Source: Candidatus Magnetobacterium casense (GTDB taxonomy: Bacteria > Nitrospirota > Thermodesulfovibrionia > Thermodesulfovibrionales > Magnetobacteriaceae). Taken from it: a DNA stretch of 60,017 bases. The DNA lies in assembly GCF_000714715.1 (NCBI RefSeq), contig NZ_JMFO01000021.1, forward strand, positions 1 through 60,017, given 5' to 3'. Numbering within the stretch: the stretch's first letter is position 1; every line of letters starts with the position of its first letter. Positions 7,961-14,929 of the stretch are shown piece after piece. The notes under the pieces were generated by a model. That model saw nothing but the letters and a program-made list of their open reading frames with translations. It made no database searches and was not told the DNA's origin. The position numbers and the translations under genes are program-made.

Positions 7961-8254
7961 ATGCCACCAGTCCCGAAACACCTCAAGACCAGCCTTGACA
8001 GAACAGGAAAGGATTACAAGGAAGTACACGAATGGATAGACGCCGCAGACATGGAAACAAAGGCGCAGAGGCACGATATCACCAAGATATACGAATACGG
8101 CAGGATGATGGAGGAGAAGTATGGCAAGGAGGGACTCCAGGAGTATATCCAGCACATCCACGACGATGTACAGATGAAGTTCACCCACATAATGCACGAC
8201 TTTGAAAAAGCAATAGCGGATGCCTTCACCTACTTTGGCATCAAGAAGCAATAG
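7961..8254 (+). CDS. Hypothetical His/Asp-rich helical protein (DUF6915-like?)
   Basis: A 97-residue soluble protein. Regularly spaced His and Asp residues (DYKEVHEWIDAAD, QRHDITKIYEY, IQHIHDDVQMKFTHIMHDFEKA) suggest a small helical, possibly metal-binding fold; the HLKTS...DYKEVHEWID pattern recalls DUF6915 proteins, but this is a weak memory-based match. Ribosome site aaaggag lies 11 bases before ATG 7961. The HD-domain gene starts five bases after the stop, so they are cotranscribed with the MFS gene. Confidence 0.6.
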   Translation: MPPVPKHLKTSLDRTGKDYKEVHEWIDAADMETKAQRHDITKIYEYGRMMEEKYGKEGLQEYIQHIHDDVQMKFTHIMHDFEKAIADAFTYFGIKKQ

Positions 8255-8258
8255 AGCC

Positions 8259-8801
8259 ATGATAAAAGACGCTGACATAGAGCTACTTAAAAGGGCCGGC
8301 TTAAGCGCAGAGGACCTGACACACTGTATCAAGGTGGCCGAGAAGGCAATCGAGATAGCACGCAGGACGGGTGCAACGGTGGATATTGAGACCGTCACCC
8401 GTGGGGCGCTGCTGCACGACCTGGGCAAGGCCAGGACGCACGAGATTGAGCACGGTAAGATCGGGGCGCAGATGGGGAAGGAGCTGGGTCTACCCACTGC
8501 CATAACAGACATCATGGAAAAGCACATCAGGGGAGGCCTGACACCCGATGAGGCAAAAGAGCTGGGATTGCCCGATAAGGACTACTCACTCAAGACCCTT
8601 GAAGAGAAAATAGTGATCTACGCCGACAGACTCGTAGATATCATCACGGAAGACGTCGTCGATATCAAGGACGAATCCGAGGCGGAAACACGCTTTGCGG
8701 ATATACTCAGGCAACACGTCAAGTATGGCAAGAACGCAATCACCACTGAACGCTACATCGGCTACCACAATGAGATACAGTCCCTGATGCGCGGCAAGTG
8801 A
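8259..8801 (+). CDS. HD-domain metal-dependent phosphohydrolase
   Basis: A 180-residue HD protein with HDLGKARTHEIEHGKIGAQM: His53-Asp54 are the metal-binding pair, His61 and His65 follow, and a later His (IMEKHIRGG) completes the set. It is close to a stand-alone HDIG family found in archaea and bacteria (TIGR00295-like) with uncharacterised substrate. I chose ATG 8259 because it follows the previous stop by five bases and begins the conserved domain; an extension to 8220 would overlap the upstream gene. The stop overlaps the GTG start of the MFS transporter (GTGA), indicating coupling. Confidence 0.8.
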   Translation: MIKDADIELLKRAGLSAEDLTHCIKVAEKAIEIARRTGATVDIETVTRGALLHDLGKARTHEIEHGKIGAQMGKELGLPTAITDIMEKHIRGGLTPDEAKELGLPDKDYSLKTLEEKIVIYADRLVDIITEDVVDIKDESEAETRFADILRQHVKYGKNAITTERYIGYHNEIQSLMRGK

Positions 8802-9961
8802 GCGCATCCTACTTTGCGAGTTTGTGCGTAACGGGTTTTTTTGCTATTTTCAGTTCAACGATAGCAAAAAGCCCTGTGTTGCCACTGTATTCCCTGTCGA
8901 TAGGGATCAGCGCAGCGGGCATCGGAGTGGTGAGCGCCGTGTCGTCCTTTACGGGGATCATCGCCAGTGTGCCGTCGGGGATGATGGCCGAGCGGATCGG
9001 CAAGAAGCGTATGCTCACCGTTGCCACGCTGATATTTGCCACGGCCCCGTTTTTGTACTTGTTTGTCAGCAATGTCTGGCAACTGGTGATGGTGCGGTTC
9101 TATCACGGCCTGGCGACGGCGATTTTTATGCCGGTTGCCTTGTCTATGGTCTCCGACGTCTTTGACAGGGAACGGGGGGAGAAGATCGGCTGGTTTTCGA
9201 CCTCAACCCTGTTAGGGCGTTTCATTGCCCCCATGGCCGGGGGAGGCATCATCGGGTTGATGGCCTTCAATCCGGGAATGAGTTACAAGACGGTCTATCT
9301 CTTGTGTGCCTTTGTGGGGATACTGTCGCTGATTACGCTGCTATCCATCCCTGGGCAGGCCAGGGATGCTCACAAAACGGTGTCATGGAAGGACATACTT
9401 GGCCGACTGAGACAGTTGCTTACCGTAAAGGGGGTCATTGTAACGAGTGTTGTTGAGGGCGCCGTGTTGTTTTCCTATGGAGCATTTGAGACATTTCTGC
9501 CCCTGTATGCCACCAGCGTTGGATTGACTCCGTATGAGATCGGCGCAATACTGTCGATCCAGGTAATATCCATTGCCCTGACCAAGCCCTTTATGGGGAG
9601 ATTCTCCGACAGGCATGGGAGGGTTCCACAGATATTTGTCGGGGCCATTGTCGGCGCAGTCTGTGTCTATGGATTTTCGCTCTCTGACAGGTTCATACCG
9701 CTGCTTGTGTTGAGTGTGTCCTTTGGCCTAAGCATTTCGGTGGTGACATCGGCCACATCCGCACTGATAGCAGACCTGAGCAAGAGGGAAAGTCTGGCAT
9801 CGGCAATGGGCATCCTGGCCTCCGTCATGGACATCGGACACACCACCGGCCCCCTTGTATCCGGGGTCATTGCCACCTATCTCTCCTACAACAGCGTTTT
9901 TGTCTTTGCGGCTATCGTATTGCTCTGTTGCGCCATTGTGTTTAAGCTTGCAATGATATAA
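8798..9961 (+). CDS. Major facilitator superfamily transporter
   Basis: A 387-residue, 12-helix MFS permease. The loop 2-3 signature is visible as GMMAERIGKKRMLTV (about residues 61-75), and the symmetrical loop 8-9 motif as GRFSDRHGRVPQIFVG. The closest general type is drug/metabolite efflux (DHA-like) but substrate is unknown. GTG start 8798 overlaps the upstream stop. It is the last gene of the 7961-9961 operon; a strong hairpin at 10046-10088 follows. Confidence 0.88.
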   Translation: MSASYFASLCVTGFFAIFSSTIAKSPVLPLYSLSIGISAAGIGVVSAVSSFTGIIASVPSGMMAERIGKKRMLTVATLIFATAPFLYLFVSNVWQLVMVRFYHGLATAIFMPVALSMVSDVFDRERGEKIGWFSTSTLLGRFIAPMAGGGIIGLMAFNPGMSYKTVYLLCAFVGILSLITLLSIPGQARDAHKTVSWKDILGRLRQLLTVKGVIVTSVVEGAVLFSYGAFETFLPLYATSVGLTPYEIGAILSIQVISIALTKPFMGRFSDRHGRVPQIFVGAIVGAVCVYGFSLSDRFIPLLVLSVSFGLSISVVTSATSALIADLSKRESLASAMGILASVMDIGHTTGPLVSGVIATYLSYNSVFVFAAIVLLCCAIVFKLAMI

Positions 9962-10045
9962 AGAAAGATACCCGGCTTTCGCTAACCCCGATGTAGCAAT
10001 GGTGGATTCTGCAACCGGGAAGGTTAATTTGCGGCAGACAGTACT

Positions 10046-10088
10046 CAGGTATGGTACGTAAGGCCCCATAAACCCTACGTACTACCTG
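10046..10088. terminator. Bidirectional hairpin between convergent genes
   Basis: caggta and gtacgta (10046-10060, with a 2-base bulge) pair with tacgtac and tacctg (10076-10088) around a short loop. It lies between the MFS gene (plus) and the small secreted-protein gene (minus) and could terminate both; a run of atttaaatt follows on the plus side. Confidence 0.6.
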
Positions 10089-10095
10089 ATTTAAA

Positions 10096-10359
10096 TTACT
10101 GCCAGCCAGCCCGTTTATCGCATTCAGCCATTTCCTTTGGGTGAGACTTTTCCCACTGGGTAATGGATCGGGTTTCGTCTTCTGACATCTTACCGTTCAT
10201 GCACTCACAGTATATCTTGACGGTAGCAGTTGTTTGACCTTCCCGCTTGTTGTCTTTTATGCACTGATTTACCCATGCTGTGTCATCACTGCCTGCAAAA
10301 ACCTGCCCGCTTACCAAAAAAGACACCATAAGCACCAGGGCGATTACTACTTTTCTCAT
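10096..10359 (-). CDS. Small secreted Cys-containing protein
   Basis: An 87-residue precursor with a clear signal peptide (MRKVVIALVLMVSFLVSGQVFA, residues 1-22) and a 65-residue mature part with four Cys (NQCIKDN, YCECMNGK, AECDKRAG), probably two disulfides in the periplasm. The start ATG 10359 has aggaggtgttt just upstream; the frame is open to 10578 but that extension translates a repeat and is rejected. Family not recognised; the pattern Q/N-C-x-n-YCxCM resembles small periplasmic proteins of unknown function. Confidence 0.75.
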   Translation of the reverse strand: MRKVVIALVLMVSFLVSGQVFAGSDDTAWVNQCIKDNKREGQTTATVKIYCECMNGKMSEDETRSITQWEKSHPKEMAECDKRAGWQ

Positions 10360-10462
10360 AAAACACCTCCTTTCAATAAATTTGGTACCAAACATAAGCA
10401 TTATACCACATCCGGCGTAAGAACTGTCAAAAACTTTTTTCACCCGCCCAGTACTACTCGTT

Positions 10463-10628
10463 CCGGGCAATCGCATTTGACCGTAAGAGAAAAGAAAGGG
10501 GCGGCTCCGCCCCCCTTCAGAACCCCCTGCAAGGGGGCCAGCCCCCTTGACCCCATCCTGCCCTTGACTTTTAAACATTAAGGTAAACTCTTAACAATTC
10601 GTAAAATTCTCTAATGCGATTGCCCTGC
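10463..10628. mobile_element. Small element bounded by gggcaatcgcatttga inverted repeats
   Basis: ccgggcaatcgcatttga at 10463-10480 and aatgcgattgccctg at 10614-10628 face each other. Between them lie a reverse copy of the GC-rich repeat (about 10489-10555) and an AT-rich tail. The same terminal repeats bound 22163-22376. In both places the inner end sits just upstream of a nos-type promoter. No coding sequence, so MITE-like or an IS relic. Confidence 0.6.
10489..10555 (-). repeat. Interspersed GC-rich repeat (reverse, short variant)
   Basis: aaagaaaggggcggctccgcc, cccttcagaaccccctgcaag, ggggccagcccccttgacccc: a textbook copy of the short variant with two internal palindromes. Nested in the inverted-repeat element 10463-10628. 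Confidence 0.85.
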
Positions 10629-10644
10629 ATAGAAATAGTAACTA

Positions 10645-10678
10645 TTTACTATACACTCTCAAATAGTGTACACTATTT
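10645..10678 (+). promoter_or_regulatory. Promoter of the cytochrome c-nosZ operon with overlapping palindromic operator
   Basis: TTTACT (10645-10650) and TACACT (10669-10674), spacer 18. A perfect 18-base palindrome aaatagtgtacactattt (10661-10678) covers the -10 box, and a second dyad aaatagt-a-actattt (10633-10647) overlaps the -35. The same elements (TTTACT, 18 bases, TATACT inside tatagtgtatactata) occur at 22388-22420 upstream of nosR-C, at nearly the same distance to ATG. Conservation in a diverged duplicate supports function. The dyad is not the FNR/DNR consensus (TTGAT-N4-ATCAA); the regulator is unknown. Confidence 0.6.
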
Positions 10679-10794
10679 CGTTAGGTCGATACCTGTTATC
10701 AAGGCTATCCGGTATCACTTAGCGTGACGACAAGAGAGTATACCCAATATTGGGTTAATCTGATATACAGTAAAAAAACATGAAGGAGGAAGCA

Positions 10795-11598
10795 ATGGGC
10801 AATGGAAACAAGGTTATTGTTGACAAAGTGGTAGTCAGGTTTTTGTGTCAGGTCATTTTGCTGTTATGCTTGGTGGCTTTAACACAAGGCGCAGGGTCGG
10901 CTTATGGTGCGGACGCTGCAGCAGAGGGCAAAAAGGTCTATGAAAGCCGATGCGTAATATGCCACGGATCAAACGGAGACGGTAAGGGTCTGGTAGGTAT
11001 AGTGCACAGGGTGGAGAAAAAGGGCATGTCGTGGAGTATCTATCCGAGGGACTTTACGGCAGGGGTATTCAAGTTCAGGACAACTCCCACGGGTTGTATG
11101 CCCCTGGAGAGCGACCTGTTAAACGTAGTTAGCGTTGGCATACCGAGGGCTTACATGCCATCAAGCGCCGACCTCTCCGAAAAAGAGAGAAAGGCAGTGG
11201 TACAGTATATCAAGGGGTTTTCACCGAGGTGGAAGGACGAACAACCCTGTCCGCCAATAGCCGTGAAGAAACCGGCGTGGGTAGGCAATCCTGACTCGGT
11301 TGCAAAGGGTGAGCAGATATGGGAGAAGATGAAGTGCTGGGAGTGTCATGGCAAAGAGGGCAAGGGCGATGGCACCAAGGCTGACAGCTTGAAGGACGAT
11401 TGGGGCGATAAGGTGGTCCCCTTTGACTTCACAAGCGGGGCAACAAAGATGGGATTTGCCCCCGAAAACGTGTATATGGCATACACGACCGGTTTAGATG
11501 GTACAGGGATGCCCTCCTTTCAGGATTCGTTGTCAGAGGATGACAGATGGCATCTAGTTTCTTATACATTGAAATTAATGGGACGACTCAGTAAATAG
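10795..11598 (+). CDS. Periplasmic diheme cytochrome c, first gene of the nos operon
   Basis: A 267-residue cytochrome with a signal/anchor helix (about residues 15-38) and two class I heme modules: CVICH (53-57) with SNGDGKG and a distal Met candidate in AYMPSS; CWECH (181-185) with GKEGKGDG and GTGMPSF. It most likely delivers electrons to NosZ, whose gene starts 23 bases downstream. ATG 10795 is chosen because aaggaggaa precedes it by 4-8 bases; an ATG at 10780 is less good. The paired modules resemble those at the N-terminus of the 35664-37160 cytochrome, so these two are paralogs. Its first codons are duplicated at 22542. Confidence 0.9.
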   Translation: MGNGNKVIVDKVVVRFLCQVILLLCLVALTQGAGSAYGADAAAEGKKVYESRCVICHGSNGDGKGLVGIVHRVEKKGMSWSIYPRDFTAGVFKFRTTPTGCMPLESDLLNVVSVGIPRAYMPSSADLSEKERKAVVQYIKGFSPRWKDEQPCPPIAVKKPAWVGNPDSVAKGEQIWEKMKCWECHGKEGKGDGTKADSLKDDWGDKVVPFDFTSGATKMGFAPENVYMAYTTGLDGTGMPSFQDSLSEDDRWHLVSYTLKLMGRLSK

Positions 11599-11621
11599 AC
11601 TGATGCACGAAAGGAGATTTT

Positions 11622-13451
11622 ATGTCGGTTGATAGAAGGGATTTTCTTAAATATATAGGAATGGCCTCGGTTGCAGCCGGGGCTGGCGTTGTAATGCTCA
11701 ACGACAAGGGACAGGAAGGTCCATCAGTAGCACATGCCGAAACCAAGGGCAACGGCCATCAGAGCGCAGAGCTCAAGCCCGGTGAGCTTGATGCCTACTA
11801 CGGATTCTGGAGCGGCGGACATTCCGGCGAGGTCAGGATACTTGGCGTGCCCTCGATGAGGGAGCTCAAGAGAATACCCGTCTTTAACATGGACGTGGCT
11901 ACCGGATGGGGCATAACAAACGAAAGCAAGGCCCTGCTAAGGGGCAAGTTCTGCGGCGATACCCATCACGTCCACGGCTCCTACAAGGACGGCGTATATG
12001 ACGGCAAGTACCTGTTCGTTAACGATAAGCTCAACAACAGGGTGGCCCGCATACGGGTCGATTACATGGAGGTAGACAAGATACTCGACGTGCCCAATAT
12101 CCAGGGTATGCACGGACTGTTTACCCAGAGGTCGCCAAAGACCGAGTGGCTTGTCTGTAACAGCGAATTCCAGGTGCCGGTACCCAATCAGCCGGATATG
12201 GCTACGGACAAATACTACGGTGCACATACTATCATAGACGCCGAAAAGATGGAAGTCGTCTGTCAGGTGATGGTGGATGAGAACATGGACCTGGCCGCCA
12301 CCGATTACGGCGGTAAGTACTCTATGACAACATCGTATAACATAGAAAAAGGCGTTACGATCTCGGAGATGCTGGCATCGGACTTTGACTACATGTTGGT
12401 GTTTAACTGGGACAGGATAAGAAAGGCGCTCAAGGATGGCAAGTTCAAGGTCATCGAGGGCGTTAAGGTAATTGACGGCAGGGAGGGCAAGTCCGATATC
12501 GTCATCAGGATACCGGTGGCCAAGAACCCGCATGGTATAAACGTCTCCCCCGATGGCAAGTACGCCGTTTGCTCCGGCAAGGTCTCACCCAACTGCACGG
12601 TTGTGGCCATCGACAAGCTCGCAGAGGCCTTTGACGGCAAGATCAAGCCCAAGGACTGCATCGTGGCACAGCCCTATATCGGCCTTGGACCGCTCCACAC
12701 CACCTTTGACGGCAGGGGTAACGCCATCACCTCCGTCTTCATAGACAGTACCAACGTCAAGTGGAACGTACAAAAGGCAATAGACGCCGAAAAGAAGGGA
12801 GCGGAAGAAAAGAAGAAAAACGAACACATCGTGGACATCCTTGATATCAGCTATCAGGTCGGACACATAATGGCCACAATGGCCGAGACCAAGGAGGCCG
12901 ACGGCAAGTGGCTCATCTCCCTGAATAAGTTCTCAAAAGACCGCTTCATAAACGTTGGACCGCTCAAAAACGAGTGCGAACAGCTCGTTGACATATCCGG
13001 CGACAAGCTCAAGCTTATACACGACTCGGCACAGTACCTCGAGCCCCACGACTGTATAATCGTCAGAAGGGACATCATCGAAAAGAACGTCAAGGACAGG
13101 CACAACATGTTTGAGCACCCGTTGGCCGTTACCAAGAGCGGGGTGGAGAGAAAGGGCAAAAAGGTGACCATTAAGCTGACCGCCAATGCCCCCATGTATG
13201 GACTGCAGGAGGTCAAGGTTAAAAAGGGTGATGCGGTTACCGTCATTGTGACGAATAATGATGAGATATCCGACCTGGCACACGGCTTTGCACTGTCAAA
13301 CTACAACATCAACTTTGTAATAGCACCGTTTCAGACCAAGTCGGTGACGTTCACCGCAGACAAGCCCGGCGTATATTGGGCATACTGCACAAACTTCTGC
13401 CACGCCCTGCACCTTGAAATGAGGATGCGAATTATCGTTGAAAAGGCATAA
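11622..13451 (+). CDS. nosZ: Nitrous oxide reductase NosZ
   Basis: A 609-residue NosZ that reduces N2O to N2 in the periplasm. It begins with a Tat-type signal (DRRDFLKYIGMASVAAGAG), followed by the seven-bladed propeller carrying the CuZ centre with GDTHHVHGS (Asp113-His118) and further ligand histidines (GMHGLF, AKNPHGIN, GPLHTTFD, EPHDC), and the C-terminal cupredoxin domain with the CuA motif CTNFCHALHLEM (Cys589, Cys593, His594/597, Met600). All key residues are present, so the enzyme looks functional. Ribosome site aaggag precedes ATG. A Tat signal plus a NosR partner fits the NosR-dependent type; I do not assign a clade. nosR-N follows after a hairpin. Confidence 0.97.
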   Translation: MSVDRRDFLKYIGMASVAAGAGVVMLNDKGQEGPSVAHAETKGNGHQSAELKPGELDAYYGFWSGGHSGEVRILGVPSMRELKRIPVFNMDVATGWGITNESKALLRGKFCGDTHHVHGSYKDGVYDGKYLFVNDKLNNRVARIRVDYMEVDKILDVPNIQGMHGLFTQRSPKTEWLVCNSEFQVPVPNQPDMATDKYYGAHTIIDAEKMEVVCQVMVDENMDLAATDYGGKYSMTTSYNIEKGVTISEMLASDFDYMLVFNWDRIRKALKDGKFKVIEGVKVIDGREGKSDIVIRIPVAKNPHGINVSPDGKYAVCSGKVSPNCTVVAIDKLAEAFDGKIKPKDCIVAQPYIGLGPLHTTFDGRGNAITSVFIDSTNVKWNVQKAIDAEKKGAEEKKKNEHIVDILDISYQVGHIMATMAETKEADGKWLISLNKFSKDRFINVGPLKNECEQLVDISGDKLKLIHDSAQYLEPHDCIIVRRDIIEKNVKDRHNMFEHPLAVTKSGVERKGKKVTIKLTANAPMYGLQEVKVKKGDAVTVIVTNNDEISDLAHGFALSNYNINFVIAPFQTKSVTFTADKPGVYWAYCTNFCHALHLEMRMRIIVEKA

Positions 13452-13466
13452 GGAATAAGGATAATG

Positions 13467-13497
13467 GCTCCGGGGGTGTGTCAAACGCCCCCGGCGT
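13467..13497 (+). other. Hairpin between nosZ and nosR-N
   Basis: ccgggggtg pairs with cgcccccgg around gtcaaa, 17 bases after the nosZ stop. No T-run follows, so it is more likely an mRNA processing or stability element that lets nosZ be made in excess than a full terminator. Confidence 0.5.
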
Positions 13498-13543
13498 CAA
13501 TAATGATAATGTGTCAACTGTTTATGACGGATTGGAAAGATCA

Positions 13544-14653
13544 ATGAAGAGAACAAAGTTGTTGCTATTTGCCTTAGTATTTATGTCGTCTGCGTTATGT
13601 GCTGAATTATATGCCTCACAGGCAAAGTTCTTTGAGCACAGATATGACTACAAGTTGGAAGACGTCCTGAAGGCCGATAAGTTTGTACAAAAAAACCGCT
13701 ACTGGGAGGGTTATGCAGGGGGCAGGCTCATAGGCTATGCCTTCTTATCGAAGGACTGGACGGAGAAACACGTCGGTTATTCGGGTAAACACATGGAAAC
13801 CCTCATCGGGATGGACACCGGTGGTAACATCACCGGCGTAAAGCTGCTCTTCCATTCAGAACCCATTGTACTCATAGGGCTTAAGGAGGATAACTATCAG
13901 GACTTCCTGAAACAATACGTTGGAAAAAATGCCATAACGGGTCTTACCTTTGGCAATGAGATAAAAATGGACGCCATTACGGGTGCCACGGTGACGGCGG
14001 CAGTACAGAACATCATAATAGCCGAAAGCGCCAAGAAGGTGGCCGCCGGACAGGCCGGTTTAACCAAGCATGCACAAGAGGGCGGGCGTAGATTCAGCAC
14101 TAAGTTTGAATCCCTCTCCTGGAAGGATCTCGTTGAGACAGGCGCCGTAAAAAACATCCTGATCATGTCTGAGGAGCTTGCCCTGGAGGGTGATGCCCCA
14201 TACCTGGACCTACACATCGGTCTGGTACCGCCGCCCTCAATTGGCAAAAACGTATTAGGTGAACGCTTCTACAACGAAATAATGGAGACTCTTAAACCCG
14301 GTGAGTCGGCGGTCTTTATCGTTGCCCGCGGTGTGGGATCATTTAAGGGGTCTGGGTTTGCCCGCGGTGGAGTCTTTGAACGATTCAGCATCGAACAGGA
14401 GAGTCACATATATAACTTCACCGACAAGGACTACAGGATACTGACAGGGATTGCGGCAAGTGGCGCTCCTGCCATTAAAGAGGGTGGCGTGTTTGTCATC
14501 AGGGGCAAGGACTTTGACCAATCAACCCCGTTTAAATTTAAACTAATGTTACCCTACAGGGTAGGTACCAAGAAGAAATTTAAGGCCGTTGAAATTGAGT
14601 ACAAGGTACCGGACAGGTTTTTCAGAGTAGACGGTGAAAAGTCTTATAACTGA
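13544..14653 (+). CDS. nosR: NosR N-terminal half (periplasmic FMN-binding domain), separate gene
   Basis: A 369-residue protein equal to the periplasmic half of NosR. Signal peptide MKRTKLLLFALVFMSSALCA; FMN-binding domain with MDAITGATVTAAV (Thr149 is the expected covalent FMN site); then the second NosR region (PPPSIGKNVLGERFYNEIM, FKGSGFARGG, GAPAIKEGG) ending EIEYKVPDRFFRVDG. Normal NosR continues into membrane helices, but here a stop follows (EKSYN, TGA 14651-14653). The missing half lies 8 kb away at 22587. A GTG overlapping the end (gtgaaaagtcttataactgag) matches the start of nosR-C, so the gene was already split into overlapping halves. ATG 13544 is preferred over 13478 because it begins the signal peptide and has ggaaag upstream. 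Confidence 0.88.
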   Translation: MKRTKLLLFALVFMSSALCAELYASQAKFFEHRYDYKLEDVLKADKFVQKNRYWEGYAGGRLIGYAFLSKDWTEKHVGYSGKHMETLIGMDTGGNITGVKLLFHSEPIVLIGLKEDNYQDFLKQYVGKNAITGLTFGNEIKMDAITGATVTAAVQNIIIAESAKKVAAGQAGLTKHAQEGGRRFSTKFESLSWKDLVETGAVKNILIMSEELALEGDAPYLDLHIGLVPPPSIGKNVLGERFYNEIMETLKPGESAVFIVARGVGSFKGSGFARGGVFERFSIEQESHIYNFTDKDYRILTGIAASGAPAIKEGGVFVIRGKDFDQSTPFKFKLMLPYRVGTKKKFKAVEIEYKVPDRFFRVDGEKSYN

Positions 14654-14666
14654 GCTATAGATAGGT

Positions 14667-14722
14667 GGCAGGGTACAATTTTATCGCAGCGGGGGTTGGC
14701 AACCCTGAAAATCGTACCTGCC
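14667..14722 (+). other. Complex hairpin at the nosR break point
   Basis: ggcagggtacaatttt (14667-14682) pairs imperfectly with aaaatcgtacctgcc (14708-14722), enclosing an inner stem gggttggcaaccc. It begins 13 bases after the nosR-N stop, exactly where similarity to the nosR-C start region ends. It may terminate the truncated operon or mark the edge of inserted DNA. Confidence 0.5.
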
Positions 14723-14757
14723 TCCCTTCTGTATCCTCTTAAAAAAGCATGGTAAAA

Positions 14758-14847
14758 TGGGGTCAAGGGGACTTCTTTCTGGCCGGGGTGCCTCACCCCT
14801 CCCCTTGCAGGGGGGTCTGAGGGGGGGCGGAGCCGCCCCTTTCTTTC
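14758..14847 (+). repeat. Interspersed GC-rich repeat, long variant (forward)
   Basis: ggggtcaaggggacttcttt, insert ctggccggggtgcctcacccc, tccccttgcaggggggtctga, gggggggcggagccgcccct. Followed by the flank that recurs inverted at 7682-7708. Together with 14667-14722 it fills the gene-free interval 14654-14984, which also holds a half copy of the repeat at 14930-14946. Confidence 0.85.
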
Positions 14848-14929
14848 TTGCGTAAAAGTATGGTTACCGTGAAATATAAAGAGGATACTCCCTTCTTTCT
14901 TTTTTTAGGTGGTGAACTATTTACGAAAG

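Noticed and set aside
10360..10578. 73-codon N-terminal extension of the small secreted protein
   Set aside because: It translates the GC-rich repeat, and a signal peptide with a strong ribosome site starts at 10359.
10645..10678. FNR/DNR-type binding site at the nos promoter
   Set aside because: The palindrome differs from TTGAT-N4-ATCAA and overlaps the -10 rather than lying near -41.
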